From: Aequorivita soesokkakensis
Lineage (GTDB): Bacteria > Bacteroidota > Bacteroidia > Flavobacteriales > Flavobacteriaceae
Assembly: GCF_001641085.1 (NCBI RefSeq)
Contig: NZ_LXIE01000045.1
Location: forward strand, 62,001-126,000
Direction of reading: 5' to 3'
DNA: 64,000 bases
The position numbers and the translations under genes were made by a program. The notes beneath the pieces are model-generated. The model saw only the letters and a program-made list of their open reading frames with translations, was not told the DNA's origin and searched no databases. Below are positions 43,711-52,588 of the stretch, one piece after another; within the stretch, counting starts at the first letter, position 1; every line of letters begins with the position of its first letter.

Positions 43711-44268
43711 TTAATTTAATTCTTGTTCAAGATATTTTTCCATCTTCATTAATCCTATACTTAATTCATTCGTTTTTATTTCGTTGAATTTATCCCATTC
43801 TTTCTCAAAAAGTGCATAATATAATTCTTCATATTTTGTAATACTATCAGTATTTATGCTTTCAATGTTTTGTTTATTTAAAGAAGTTATTTTCAATTCC
43901 ATTTTTCTCCGATATAATTCACACAGGTCAAAACGAGCTTGTGCAATTCTTAAAATAAGTGAATCATTTTTATTTGTTATGAATGATTCTTTAGGCATAA
44001 AAATAGTTGTCGAGCGATGAGTTATTTTTTTAGAAATATCATGAACAGATATAATTCCGACTGTCACAGCAACATTATCCATTTGAATTTTTTCAGGTTC
44101 GTAATTAAAGTCGCTAAATTTTAACTTCTTTTCAGAACTCCAAACTATGGAATTATTTAGGACTCTAAATTCTTGATAATTGTTATAAAGACGCTTTAAA
44201 TCCTTTCTATATACTAATGAACAAACTAAAACCGAAAATAATATTATGATAAATATTTTCTTTTTCAT
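43711..44268 (-). CDS. Membrane-anchored protein resembling a degenerate DUF922 domain
   Basis: This 185-residue protein begins MKKKIFIIILFSVLVCSLVY, a signal anchor. I chose the second ATG because the first three codons are not needed. The body has IVWSSEKKLKFSDF, a VAVTVGIISVHD strand and the helix LRIAQARFDLCELYRRKMEL. That order recalls DUF922-type proteins, whose helix normally reads HEQxHFDxxEL. Here the two histidines are missing, so a metal-dependent activity is unlikely. It is more AT-rich than its neighbours and splits rnhA from purN. The family assignment is by pattern only. Confidence 0.5.
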   Translation of the reverse strand: MKKKIFIIILFSVLVCSLVYRKDLKRLYNNYQEFRVLNNSIVWSSEKKLKFSDFNYEPEKIQMDNVAVTVGIISVHDISKKITHRSTTIFMPKESFITNKNDSLILRIAQARFDLCELYRRKMELKITSLNKQNIESINTDSITKYEELYYALFEKEWDKFNEIKTNELSIGLMKMEKYLEQELN

Positions 44269-44302
44269 ACAGTTCAAAATTATCTAAATCATTTTAAGAT
44301 TA

Positions 44303-44872
44303 TCAGATTAATAATACCTCTTCAATTATCTTAGGAAACCATTCGTGTTCCAATTTATGGATTTTTTCAGCGACGGTTTCAGCCGTTTCAGTTTTTGAAA
44401 GCTTCACCTTTTTTTGTGAAATAATGGCACCCTCATCATAATTTTCATTCACATAATGAATGGTTATTCCAGTTTCAGCTTCGTTATTTTCCACAACCGC
44501 TTGGTGAACAAAATTTCCATACATACCTTTTCCGCCATATTTTGGCAGCAAAGCTGGATGAACATTTATCACTTTATTTGGAAATTCTTTCAAGATAATT
44601 TCAGGAAATTTTAATAGAAAACCCGCTAAGACAATAAGATCTGGCTGCATTTTCTTTAAAGTTTTCAAAATACCTTCCTCAGAAAACAATTCATCTTTTG
44701 TGAAAGAATCTGCTTTAACTTTAAGTTTTTCAGCACGTTCCAAAACTTTGGCATCTTTCTTGTTTGAAAGCACTCGAACGACCTCGGCAAATTGGGTTCG
44801 TTGAAAGTATTTAATAATGTTCTCGGCATTGGTACCGCTACCCGACGCAAAAATTACAATCCGCTTCTTCAT
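44303..44872 (-). CDS. purN: Phosphoribosylglycinamide formyltransferase (folate-dependent)
   Basis: This 189-residue enzyme transfers the formyl group in the third step of purine synthesis. The start MKKRIVIFASGSGTNAENII is the PRPP-ribose-binding opening, and an upstream ATG is 27 codons away with no family match. LIVLAGFLLKFPEIIL and NVHPALLPKYGGKGMYG carry the catalytic asparagine and histidine, and GITIHYVNENYDEGAII the catalytic aspartate. It lies at the head of the minus-strand group, divergent from acpP. Confidence 0.95.
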   Translation of the reverse strand: MKKRIVIFASGSGTNAENIIKYFQRTQFAEVVRVLSNKKDAKVLERAEKLKVKADSFTKDELFSEEGILKTLKKMQPDLIVLAGFLLKFPEIILKEFPNKVINVHPALLPKYGGKGMYGNFVHQAVVENNEAETGITIHYVNENYDEGAIISQKKVKLSKTETAETVAEKIHKLEHEWFPKIIEEVLLI

Positions 44873-45054
44873 TCCCGTTTCCAAAAGTTTTTCCAGAAGT
44901 AATAAATTAAAATAAATAACAAAAGTAAGGTAATAGGGTTTTACTTCGCCCAAAATTGTTTAAATTGGTTTTCCCAATTTTGTTCAAATGTGAAAATTCA
45001 AAATTATCAAATCCACATTTTTAACATTAAATGGTGTTTTCAATTAAAATATTT

Positions 45055-45062
45055 TATTTTTG
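45055..45062 (+). promoter_or_regulatory. Putative -7 box of the acpP-fabF operon
   Basis: TATTTTTG fits TAnnTTTG, 32 bp before the acpP ATG, in a 222-bp AT-rich gap divergent from purN. A -33 TTG is not clear. Nothing else stands out in the gap. Confidence 0.5.
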
Positions 45063-45094
45063 CCACTTATAATTAAATTTAAAAATCAAGAATT

Positions 45095-45328
45095 ATGTCA
45101 GACATTGCATCACGAGTAAAAGCGATTATCGTAGACAAATTAGGTGTAGACGAAAACGAAGTTGTAAACGAAGCCAGCTTCACTAACGACTTAGGAGCAG
45201 ACTCCCTAGATACGGTAGAGCTTATTATGGAATTTGAAAAAGAATTTGATATCCAGATTCCAGACGACCAAGCTGAAAACATTGCCACTGTTGGTCAAGC
45301 AATTTCCTATATAGAAGCAGCAAAATAA
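45095..45328 (+). CDS. acpP: Acyl carrier protein
   Basis: This 77-residue acidic four-helix protein carries growing fatty acyl chains. Ser37 in [13 protein letters not shown] is the phosphopantetheine attachment site. The length and the [20 protein letters not shown] helix are typical. It is followed by fabF after 10 bp and then rnc, the widely conserved acpP-fabF-rnc order. Confidence 0.98.
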   Translation: MSDIASRVKAIIVDKLGVDENEVVNEASFTNDLGADSLDTVELIMEFEKEFDIQIPDDQAENIATVGQAISYIEAAK

Positions 45329-45338
45329 CAATTCTTCT

Positions 45339-46592
45339 ATGGAATTAAAGCGAGTTGTAGTTACTGGCCTTGGTGCCCTTACCCCTATTGGCAACAATAT
45401 TCAAGAATATTGGAACGCCCTTGTAAGCGGGAAAAGTGGCTGTGCGCCTATAACATATTTTGATACTGAAAAGTTCAAAACAAAATTCGCTTGCGAATTG
45501 AAGAATTTCAACGCAGAAGATCATTTTGACAGGAAAGAAGCCCGAAAACTTGACCGTTTTGCCCAATATGCCCTTGTATCTTCCGATGAAGCGATACAAG
45601 ATGCCGGAATAAACCTCGATGAGGTTGACAAATTCCGCGTTGGTGTAATTTGGGGAGCCGGAATTGGTGGGTTGGAAACTTTTCAAGATGAAGTAATAAA
45701 CTTTGCAGAAGGGGATGGAACACCACGTTTCAACCCCTTCTTTATTCCAAAAATGATTGCGGACATTGCGCCCGGAAACATTTCCATAAAACACGGTTTT
45801 ATGGGACCCAACTACACTACTGTTTCTGCCTGCGCTTCTGCTGCCAATGCAATGATAGATGCACTCAACTATATACGTTTGGGGCATTGTGATATTATTG
45901 TGACTGGCGGAAGTGAAGCTGCTGTTACCAAAGCAGGAATGGGTGGTTTCAACGCAATGCACGCTTTATCAACCCGTAACGATAGTCCTGAAACGGCATC
46001 ACGTCCTTTTGACGCGACCCGCGATGGTTTTGTTTTGGGGGAAGGAGCCGGTGCCTTGATCCTTGAGGAATACGAACACGCAAAAAAACGTGGCGCAAAA
46101 ATTTATGCTGAAGTTGTGGGCGGCGGTATGAGCAGTGATGCTTACCATATGACGGCACCCCATCCAGACGGTATTGGTGTGGAACGCGTTATGCTGAACA
46201 CCCTGCGCGATGCCAATATGAGTCCGAATGAAGTGGATGCCATAAACACCCATGGAACCTCAACCCCACTTGGCGACGTTGCCGAATTGAAAGCTATTGT
46301 AAATGTTTTTGGCGAACACGCTAAAGACATCAATATCAATTCAACAAAATCTATGACCGGACACCTTTTGGGAGCTGCCGGCGCTATTGAAGCAATTGCC
46401 TCTATTTTGGCAATGAAACACGGGATTGTTCCACCTACCATAAACCATACTACGGTAGATGAAAATATAGATCCTTCCTTAAACCTTACTCTTAATAAAG
46501 CTCAAAAACGTGACATAAAAGTGGCGATGAGCAATACTTTTGGGTTTGGCGGGCACAATGCTTGTGTGCTCTTTAAAAAACTTGATGCCTAA
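45339..46592 (+). CDS. fabF: 3-oxoacyl-ACP synthase II
   Basis: This 417-residue ketosynthase elongates acyl-ACP with malonyl-ACP. Cys165 in TVSACASAANAM is the nucleophile. The histidines lie in INTHGTSTPLGD (about 305) and MTGHLLGAAG (about 342), and NTFGFGGHNACVLFKK is the C-terminal glycine loop. It is in the acpP operon and lies 8 bp before rnc. Confidence 0.98.
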   Translation: MELKRVVVTGLGALTPIGNNIQEYWNALVSGKSGCAPITYFDTEKFKTKFACELKNFNAEDHFDRKEARKLDRFAQYALVSSDEAIQDAGINLDEVDKFRVGVIWGAGIGGLETFQDEVINFAEGDGTPRFNPFFIPKMIADIAPGNISIKHGFMGPNYTTVSACASAANAMIDALNYIRLGHCDIIVTGGSEAAVTKAGMGGFNAMHALSTRNDSPETASRPFDATRDGFVLGEGAGALILEEYEHAKKRGAKIYAEVVGGGMSSDAYHMTAPHPDGIGVERVMLNTLRDANMSPNEVDAINTHGTSTPLGDVAELKAIVNVFGEHAKDININSTKSMTGHLLGAAGAIEAIASILAMKHGIVPPTINHTTVDENIDPSLNLTLNKAQKRDIKVAMSNTFGFGGHNACVLFKKLDA

Positions 46593-46600
46593 AACAATTA

Positions 46601-47344
46601 ATGGCTTCCATTAAAAACATATTTTCTTCCCGTTCAGACAAAAACGGGGAATTTTCCAATTCCCTAAAAAAAATATTGGGGTTTAAACCCAAAGACCTTT
46701 CCATTTACGAAACCGCTTTCACACATCGTTCCACCAACGAAAAAAACACCAGCGGCCAACCGCAAAATTATGAACGGCTCGAATTTTTGGGCGATGCCAT
46801 GCTGGGAGCCGTTATTGCGGCACATCTATTTAAAAAAGTACCTGGAGGCAACGAAGGTTATTTAACAAAAATGCGGAGCAAAGTGGTAAGTCGCGAACAT
46901 TTGAACGAACTGGGCCGTGATTTGAACCTCATCAAATTTTTAAAAACTACTATTCCAACGCAACAATTCAGCGGTAATATTTACGGAAACGTTTTTGAAG
47001 CCTTGGTCGGGGCTATTTATCTGGACCGCGGATTTAAATACTGCGAAAAATTCATTCAAAAGAGAGTTATAAAACCATATGTTGACATCAAAAAATTGGA
47101 AGGAAAAGTAATTAGCTACAAAAGTCTTTTCATTGAATGGTGCCAAAAAAACAAAAAGCAATTCAACTTTGAAGTTTATGAAGACAATGGCAAAGACGAA
47201 TTGAAACATTTCGCCGTTCGCCTAAAACTTGAAGACGAAATAGTAACAAAAGCCCGCGCAACTTCAAAAAAGAAAGCAGAGGAACGCGCTGCGAAAAGAG
47301 CTTTTTACAAGCTTCAGATTAAGGTAGATTCGGAAAAACCTTAA
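46601..47344 (+). CDS. rnc: Ribonuclease III
   Basis: This 247-residue endonuclease cuts double-stranded RNA in rRNA maturation. YERLEFLGDAMLGAV is the RNase III signature with the catalytic acidic residues, and VFEALVGAIYLDRGF carries the second acidic cluster. The C-terminal double-strand-binding domain runs from about residue 165, ending TSKKKAEERAAKRAFYKL. It is the third gene of the acpP-fabF-rnc unit. Confidence 0.96.
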   Translation: MASIKNIFSSRSDKNGEFSNSLKKILGFKPKDLSIYETAFTHRSTNEKNTSGQPQNYERLEFLGDAMLGAVIAAHLFKKVPGGNEGYLTKMRSKVVSREHLNELGRDLNLIKFLKTTIPTQQFSGNIYGNVFEALVGAIYLDRGFKYCEKFIQKRVIKPYVDIKKLEGKVISYKSLFIEWCQKNKKQFNFEVYEDNGKDELKHFAVRLKLEDEIVTKARATSKKKAEERAAKRAFYKLQIKVDSEKP

Positions 47345-47417
47345 AAAGCAGAAGTTATTTTTCTGTCAAATTTAACGTTAGCAACCAAGTTGTTTCGTTA
47401 ATCCCTTTAAAGTTGCC

Positions 47418-47425
47418 TATTTTTG
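47418..47425 (+). promoter_or_regulatory. Putative -7 box of the IPExxxVDY-pyk operon
   Basis: TATTTTTG fits TAnnTTTG in the 149-bp gap after rnc, about 68 bp before the next ATG. The distance implies a leader of about 60 nt with no obvious structure. Confidence 0.45.
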
Positions 47426-47493
47426 TGTAATAACATTCGGAAGCACGAACAATAGCTTCCATAGAATCTATAGAATCAACAGCATCAAAAAAT

Positions 47494-47985
47494 ATGGCAA
47501 ATCACAAATTAATATTTGATGAAGATTTTGAAGAGCCTTATACGCTCATTGCCATTCATTGCAGTGAAGAAGCCTATAAAATGGCTTTTTTGATGAATCA
47601 ACATCTCAGTCTAAAATTAAAAAGAAAACAGACTGATCTCGATTTTTCAACCGAAGGATTACTCATTACTTTTCCGCTGTATAATTTTGAGGACGTGCAC
47701 AAGTACACCCACTTTTATTTGGTAGCCAACAAATGTAAATCGGTTGAAGCGAGTTTACAGAGTTCCGGCGGCTTGTTTGCTGAAATGGTCTCCGAAAAAT
47801 CCACGGTTCATTACCTGCTTCCCGAATTCAAAAAAGTAGATTATTTTCTGAAAATTTATTCAGATTTTGAAACAGTTCCGCTTCGAAGAATTCTTTCACA
47901 AATAAATGAGATAAAACAAGTCATTTCTGCATATACGCTAGAAATGGACACAATAAAGTCAAAGAACAATTTAATTTTCGATTAA
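47494..47985 (+). CDS. IPExxxVDY family protein
   Basis: This 163-residue cytoplasmic protein has the defining motif near residue 111 as LPEFKKVDYFLKI. The N-terminal part repeats acidic and aromatic residues (FDEDFEEPYTLIAIHC). The family is known only as a conserved protein of Bacteroidota next to pyruvate kinase; no enzymatic motif is visible. The stop is immediately followed by the pyk ATG, so the two are translated from one message. Confidence 0.85.
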   Translation: MANHKLIFDEDFEEPYTLIAIHCSEEAYKMAFLMNQHLSLKLKRKQTDLDFSTEGLLITFPLYNFEDVHKYTHFYLVANKCKSVEASLQSSGGLFAEMVSEKSTVHYLLPEFKKVDYFLKIYSDFETVPLRRILSQINEIKQVISAYTLEMDTIKSKNNLIFD

Positions 47986-49416
47986 ATGTCAAACCAAAAA
48001 AGAACAAAAATAGTCGCCACCCTTGGCCCTGCAACTTCCAGCAAAGAAATCTTGAAACATATGATTTTGGAAGGCGTAGATGTTTTTAGGGTGAATTTTT
48101 CCCATGCAGACTATGCAACTGTAAAAAAAACTATTAAAACCATTAGAAACCTTTCCGAAGAACTTGACACGCACGTAGCCATTTTGGGCGATCTGCAGGG
48201 ACCAAAACTTCGGGTTGGGGTTATGAAGGAAGAAGTTATAGTGCAACCGGGCGATGAACTTTCCTTTGTAACTGGGGCAGAATTTGAAGGCACCAAGAAG
48301 AAGGTGTATATGAACTATAACAATTTTCCAAAAGATGTGAACCCCGGCGAACGCGTTCTTTTGGATGACGGCAAACTTATTTTTGAAGTGCTTGAAACCA
48401 ATAAAAAAGATGAAGTGAAAGTTATGGTAATTCAAGGCGGGCCCCTTCGTTCCAAAAAAGGAGTGAACCTGCCAAACACCAAAATTTCACTTCCGGCACT
48501 TACCGCAAAAGATAAAGAAGATGCTGTTTTTGCCATTCAGCAAAAAGTAGATTGGCTCGCACTATCCTTTGTGCGCCACGCTGAAGATTTAAAGGAACTA
48601 CAGGCGTTAATTGAAGCACATTCAGAATATAAAATTCCTATCATCGCTAAAATTGAAAAACCCGAGGCGGTCGAAAATATTGACAGAATCATTGCATATT
48701 GTGATGGCTTGATGGTGGCCCGTGGCGATTTGGGAGTAGAAGTTCCCGCAGAGGAAGTTCCGTTGATTCAAAAAGAATTGGTACTTACCGCAAAGCGTGC
48801 CCGAATTCCAGTAATCATCGCCACCCAAATGATGGAGACGATGATAACTTCACTAACGCCAACCCGCGCCGAAGTGAATGACGTTGCAAACTCCGTAATG
48901 GACGGTGCTGATGCGGTGATGCTTTCCGGGGAAACTTCCGTGGGAAATTATCCCGTAGCGGTTATAAAAACAATGGCAAAAATCCTTAAAAGTGTAGAAA
49001 ATTCTGAATTGATCCGAGTTCCACAAGAGCCGCCACAGATTAAAACCAACCGTTACGTTACCAAATCCATCTGTTATCACGCAGCACATATGGCAAATGA
49101 AATTGAAGCACAAGCTATATGCACGTTGACCAATAGTGGTTACACCGCTTTCCAAATTTCGGCTTGGCGGCCGTCAGCTTTTATTTTGGCATTTACCAGC
49201 AACAAACGCATTCTCGCCCGTTTGAATTTATTATGGGGCGTAAAAGCATTTTATTACGACAAATACGTAAGTACAGATGAAACTGTGGATGATGTAAATA
49301 GAATTGCCTGTGAAAAAGGCTTCGTGCACAAAGGCGATTATTTAATCAATCTTGCGGCAATGCCAATTGTGGATAAAGGCATGGTAAATACGTTGCGGGT
49401 TACGCAGGTGAAATAA
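47986..49416 (+). CDS. pyk: Pyruvate kinase
   Basis: This 476-residue glycolytic enzyme makes ATP and pyruvate from phosphoenolpyruvate. Key segments are KIVATLGPATSSKEIL, FSHADYATVKKTI, IAKIEKPEAVENIDRI (catalytic lysine), MVARGDLGVEVP and IIATQMMETMI. The extra C-terminal PEP-utilising domain seen in Bacillus is absent. It ends exactly where the convergent SH3 lipoprotein gene ends (49416/49417). Confidence 0.96.
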   Translation: MSNQKRTKIVATLGPATSSKEILKHMILEGVDVFRVNFSHADYATVKKTIKTIRNLSEELDTHVAILGDLQGPKLRVGVMKEEVIVQPGDELSFVTGAEFEGTKKKVYMNYNNFPKDVNPGERVLLDDGKLIFEVLETNKKDEVKVMVIQGGPLRSKKGVNLPNTKISLPALTAKDKEDAVFAIQQKVDWLALSFVRHAEDLKELQALIEAHSEYKIPIIAKIEKPEAVENIDRIIAYCDGLMVARGDLGVEVPAEEVPLIQKELVLTAKRARIPVIIATQMMETMITSLTPTRAEVNDVANSVMDGADAVMLSGETSVGNYPVAVIKTMAKILKSVENSELIRVPQEPPQIKTNRYVTKSICYHAAHMANEIEAQAICTLTNSGYTAFQISAWRPSAFILAFTSNKRILARLNLLWGVKAFYYDKYVSTDETVDDVNRIACEKGFVHKGDYLINLAAMPIVDKGMVNTLRVTQVK

Positions 49417-50178
49417 TTAGTCAGCTACTTCGGTCTTTTCAAGTTTCATTCCATCCGCTTCCTTGGTAATAGTAACCGTATATCCAAAACCAGTTGTTTT
49501 GTAGTTATAAACTATTTTCTGAAGTTCGTTGCTATTTCGTGAAACCTGTAGCTCGCTGATAAAATCGGTTTTCTTTTTCTCGTTGTTTTGTTGCGTTTCG
49601 TTATTGGAGCCCTTAGGATTTGGAAACGCAAACGATTTCGGAATTGCAAAAAGTTGTTGGGCCGTAAAAAATGCTTCGTGCCATTTATCTGTTGGCAGAA
49701 TCAAAGTTTCAGTTTTGGTGGGCTTGCTTGCTGTGCCGCCCGTTGCTTCGGAATAATTCACCTTTGGAAAATCCTTTTTTAATTCCTCAGCATAGTTTTT
49801 TGCGGCAGTATCTTCTTCAGGTGGATAAAACTTTGACAGAAAACCATTAAAGGCGAAACCCTTTTTATTATTGTATTCAACCTCATCCATCGCGCCATCA
49901 ATTCCACCCACGTTCATCGTGGTTTTTCCTTCGGCATTCAAAATTTTCACTTTCGTGCCCAAAGGCATCACGGCAAGTTTTGCACTTTGCAAGTTTGGAA
50001 ATTCACGTAAAGTCAACCCACTAACGGCAGTAACATACATAGCATCCGGCGCAGTTTCCGCAGGAATGGAATCTGTTACAACGGTTTGGGTTTCTTCGTT
50101 GGTTTTGGCGTCATTTTTACAGGAAAAAAGAAAAGTGAAACCTGCAAGGGCAAGGATGGAAAAAGCTACGGTCTTCAT
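49417..50178 (-). CDS. SH3-like domain lipoprotein
   Basis: This 253-residue protein begins MKTVAFSILALAGFTFLFSC, a lipoprotein signal with the lipid cysteine at residue 20. Residues about 45-115 form a bacterial SH3-like domain (YVTAVSGLTLREFPNLQSAK, LGTKVKIL, KKGFAFNGFLSKF). The rest is low in complexity and has no motif I know. The role is probably in cell-wall or outer-membrane binding. Its stop codon abuts the pyk stop. Confidence 0.8.
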   Translation of the reverse strand: MKTVAFSILALAGFTFLFSCKNDAKTNEETQTVVTDSIPAETAPDAMYVTAVSGLTLREFPNLQSAKLAVMPLGTKVKILNAEGKTTMNVGGIDGAMDEVEYNNKKGFAFNGFLSKFYPPEEDTAAKNYAEELKKDFPKVNYSEATGGTASKPTKTETLILPTDKWHEAFFTAQQLFAIPKSFAFPNPKGSNNETQQNNEKKKTDFISELQVSRNSNELQKIVYNYKTTGFGYTVTITKEADGMKLEKTEVAD

Positions 50179-50240
50179 AAATCTGGAGTTTTAAATTAGT
50201 TTAAAGATACGTAGCTTTCTATCATATTTAAAATTTTTAC

Positions 50241-50288
50241 AATCTTCCTCCCCCTTTTTCAGGAGGAGGTGCCGAAGACGGAGGAGGC
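50241..50288. repeat. CCTCC/GGAGG-rich intergenic element
   Basis: TCCTCCCCCTTTTTCAGGAGGA and the following GACGGAGGAGG give two overlapping GGAGG/CCTCC foldbacks before the dinB stop. It resembles short dispersed intergenic elements of Flavobacteria, but only one copy lies in this window. Confidence 0.35.
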
Positions 50289-51392
50289 TTAAAATTCAAG
50301 TTTCAATTGCACGTCTATTGATTCCTTCGGAACCTCCTTTTTCTTTGGGGTTTCGTTGTTTAGGTGTGAAATTGAAATTCCCAACAACCGTACCGATTCC
50401 TTCATCTTTTCCTGAAATAACAATTCTTTAACTACATCCAAAATCAATTCCTTGGAAGCGATAAACAGCGGAAGTGTTTTGCTGCGGGTTTGCAGTGTAA
50501 AATCGCGATATTTAATTTTCAGCGTAACAGTTTTTCCCGCCAGTTTTTTGCTCTTTAACCTGTTTTCAACTTCTGCTGCGATTTCCTCAAGCCGTTCCAT
50601 CATAAAAATTTCAGAAGAAATATTTTCAGAAAAAGTATGCTCTGCTGCCAACGATTTCTGCGTTCGCGAAGGCTTTACTTTGCTATTGTGGATGCCACGG
50701 ACCACCTTGTAATAAAAACCACCGCTCTTTCCGAAGTGTTCCTCTAAAAATTCAAGCGATTTACTTTTCAAATCCTTTCCCGTAAAAATGCCCAAACGGT
50801 ACATTTTCTCTTTTGTAACCTTCCCAACGCCATAAAATTTCTTTACATCCAGCGTTTCCAAAAAAGGAACCACTTCCTCGGGACCGATAGTTTTTTGTCC
50901 GTTAGGCTTATTAATATCGCTGGCAATTTTGGCCACAAATTTATTCACCGAAATCCCTGCGGAAGCGTTCAACCCTGTCTTTTCTTTTATCTTTTTCCGA
51001 ATCTCGGTCGCAATCAGCGTGGCGCTGGGATTGCCTTTTTTGTTTTCGGTAACGTCCAAATAAGCTTCGTCCAGCGAAAGTGGCTCCACCAAATCTGTAT
51101 ATTCAAAAAATATTTTCCGAATCTGTTTTGAAACCTCTTTATAACGGTCAAAATTGGTTCGCACAAAAATAAGTTCGGGGCAAAGTTTTCTTGCCATTGC
51201 GCCACTCATCGCACTGCGAACGCCAAACTTCCGAGCTTCATAACTCGCCGCGCTCACGACGCCACGGGCTGAGCTACCGCCCACGGCAATCGGCTTTCCG
51301 CGAAGATCGGGATTGTCCAACTGCTCCACGGACGCATAAAAAGCGTCCATATCTACGTGAATTATTTTGCGGATGGGCATTTCGTCCTGCAT
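50289..51392 (-). CDS. dinB: DNA polymerase IV (Y family)
   Basis: This 367-residue polymerase copies damaged templates. HVDMDAFYASVEQLDNP carries the first catalytic aspartates, and SLDEAYLDVTE the second aspartate-glutamate pair. The thumb, with VKKFYGVGKVTKEKMYRLGI, and the little-finger domain are full length. No LexA-type operator is visible. It is divergent from the Rossmann-fold protein, with a short palindromic repeat between. Confidence 0.95.
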   Translation of the reverse strand: MQDEMPIRKIIHVDMDAFYASVEQLDNPDLRGKPIAVGGSSARGVVSAASYEARKFGVRSAMSGAMARKLCPELIFVRTNFDRYKEVSKQIRKIFFEYTDLVEPLSLDEAYLDVTENKKGNPSATLIATEIRKKIKEKTGLNASAGISVNKFVAKIASDINKPNGQKTIGPEEVVPFLETLDVKKFYGVGKVTKEKMYRLGIFTGKDLKSKSLEFLEEHFGKSGGFYYKVVRGIHNSKVKPSRTQKSLAAEHTFSENISSEIFMMERLEEIAAEVENRLKSKKLAGKTVTLKIKYRDFTLQTRSKTLPLFIASKELILDVVKELLFQEKMKESVRLLGISISHLNNETPKKKEVPKESIDVQLKLEF

Positions 51393-51419
51393 CTTACAAA
51401 TTTAATATCTTTAATGTCT

Positions 51420-51439
51420 GGTTGAGCGCAGTCGAAACC
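51420..51439. repeat. Dispersed 20-bp palindromic repeat, copy 2
   Basis: GGTTGAGCGCAGTCGAAACC matches copy 1 at 24310 except at positions 4 and 17. Both changes keep the terminal arms complementary (GGTT/AACC here, GGTC/GACC there). It lies between the divergent dinB and Rossmann genes. Confidence 0.75.
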
Positions 51440-51462
51440 TATTTTTAATGGAAACATATTCA

Positions 51463-52128
51463 ATGAAAAAAACAGCAATCATTTTAGGCGCTACGGGCTT
51501 AACGGGAAGTATCCTGCTTAAAAAACTTTTGAAAAACCCTTCTTTTGAAAAGATAAAACTCTTTTCGCGCAGCACTGCTGAAATGAATTCCCCAAAAATC
51601 GAGGAGCATTTGATAGGTATGTTCCAACTGGAAAAACATTCCGAAGCATTTAAAGCCGATGTGGTTTTCTGCTGCATTGGCACTACAAAATCCAAAACGC
51701 CTAATAAGGAAACCTATAAAAAGATTGATTACGGCATTCCCGTGACTGCCGCAAAGCTTGCAAAAAAGAACGGAATTAAAACTTTCATTGTAATTTCAGC
51801 AATGGGTGCGGACGAAAACAGTAGTATTTTTTATAACAAAACAAAAGGTGAAATGCAACGCGATGTTTTAAATCAGCATATTGAAAATACATACATCCTG
51901 CAACCTTCACTAATTGTTGGCGATCGTGAAGAAAACCGTTTTGGTGAAAAAATGGCAACCATTTTTATGAAGAGTTTCGGATTTTTGGTTCCGAAGAAAT
52001 ACAAAATGATAAAAGCTGAAACCATTGCTGAAGCAATGCTGGTTTTGGTGAAAAAAGAATTTCCAAAACAACAAATAACTTCCGATGAAATTAAACATAT
52101 AGCCCAAAATGCAGGAAATAGAACGTAA
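51463..52128 (+). CDS. Atypical SDR / NAD(P)-binding Rossmann protein
   Basis: This 221-residue protein opens MKKTAIILGATGLTGSILLK, the nucleotide-binding TGxxG form of atypical short-chain dehydrogenases. An earlier ATG at 51448 adds five residues. CCIGTTKSKTPNKETYKKID and VISAMGADENSSIFYNKTKG follow the HTATIP2/YbjT-like order. The function is unknown. It overlaps the next gene by 20 bp. Confidence 0.85.
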   Translation: MKKTAIILGATGLTGSILLKKLLKNPSFEKIKLFSRSTAEMNSPKIEEHLIGMFQLEKHSEAFKADVVFCCIGTTKSKTPNKETYKKIDYGIPVTAAKLAKKNGIKTFIVISAMGADENSSIFYNKTKGEMQRDVLNQHIENTYILQPSLIVGDREENRFGEKMATIFMKSFGFLVPKKYKMIKAETIAEAMLVLVKKEFPKQQITSDEIKHIAQNAGNRT

Positions 52129-52588
52129 ATTTTTGGTAACATCCGAAGTTTTTAAAAACGAAGCCCACAAACGAACACGTATTGTACAGGGGTTTTTAAA
52201 CACAAATCCCGAACGCACTGTGCGCATTCGCATTCAAGGAAATGATGGATTTTTGACCATTAAAGGGAAGTCCAATAAATCCGGTCTTTCGCGCTTTGAA
52301 TGGGAAAAACAAATTTCACAGGCAGAAGCTGAGGAGTTGCTACATCTCTGTGAACCGGGAATTATTGAAAAAACCCGTTATGAAATTTTCTTTGACGACC
52401 ATACTTTTGAAGTGGATGATTTTATGGGCGAAAACGAAGGTTTAATCATTGCCGAAATAGAACTTAATTCAGAAACCGAGCCCTTTTCAAAACCCGAATG
52501 GCTGGGAAAGGAAGTTACGGGTGATGTGAAATATTACAATTCAAATTTGAGTAAAAACCCTTTTAAAAACTGGAGAAATGAAAGCTAA
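52109..52588 (+). CDS. CYTH domain protein (triphosphate tunnel enzyme)
   Basis: This 159-residue protein opens MQEIERKFLVTSEVF with the ExExK motif of the CYTH superfamily. TVRIRIQGNDGFLTIKGK and EKTRYEIFFDDHTFEVDDF supply the tunnel's basic and acidic residues. Bacterial members of this length usually hydrolyse inorganic triphosphate; adenylate cyclase activity is a rarer alternative. It overlaps its neighbours (20 bp upstream, 11 bp downstream), implying a coupled operon. Confidence 0.88.
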   Translation: MQEIERKFLVTSEVFKNEAHKRTRIVQGFLNTNPERTVRIRIQGNDGFLTIKGKSNKSGLSRFEWEKQISQAEAEELLHLCEPGIIEKTRYEIFFDDHTFEVDDFMGENEGLIIAEIELNSETEPFSKPEWLGKEVTGDVKYYNSNLSKNPFKNWRNES

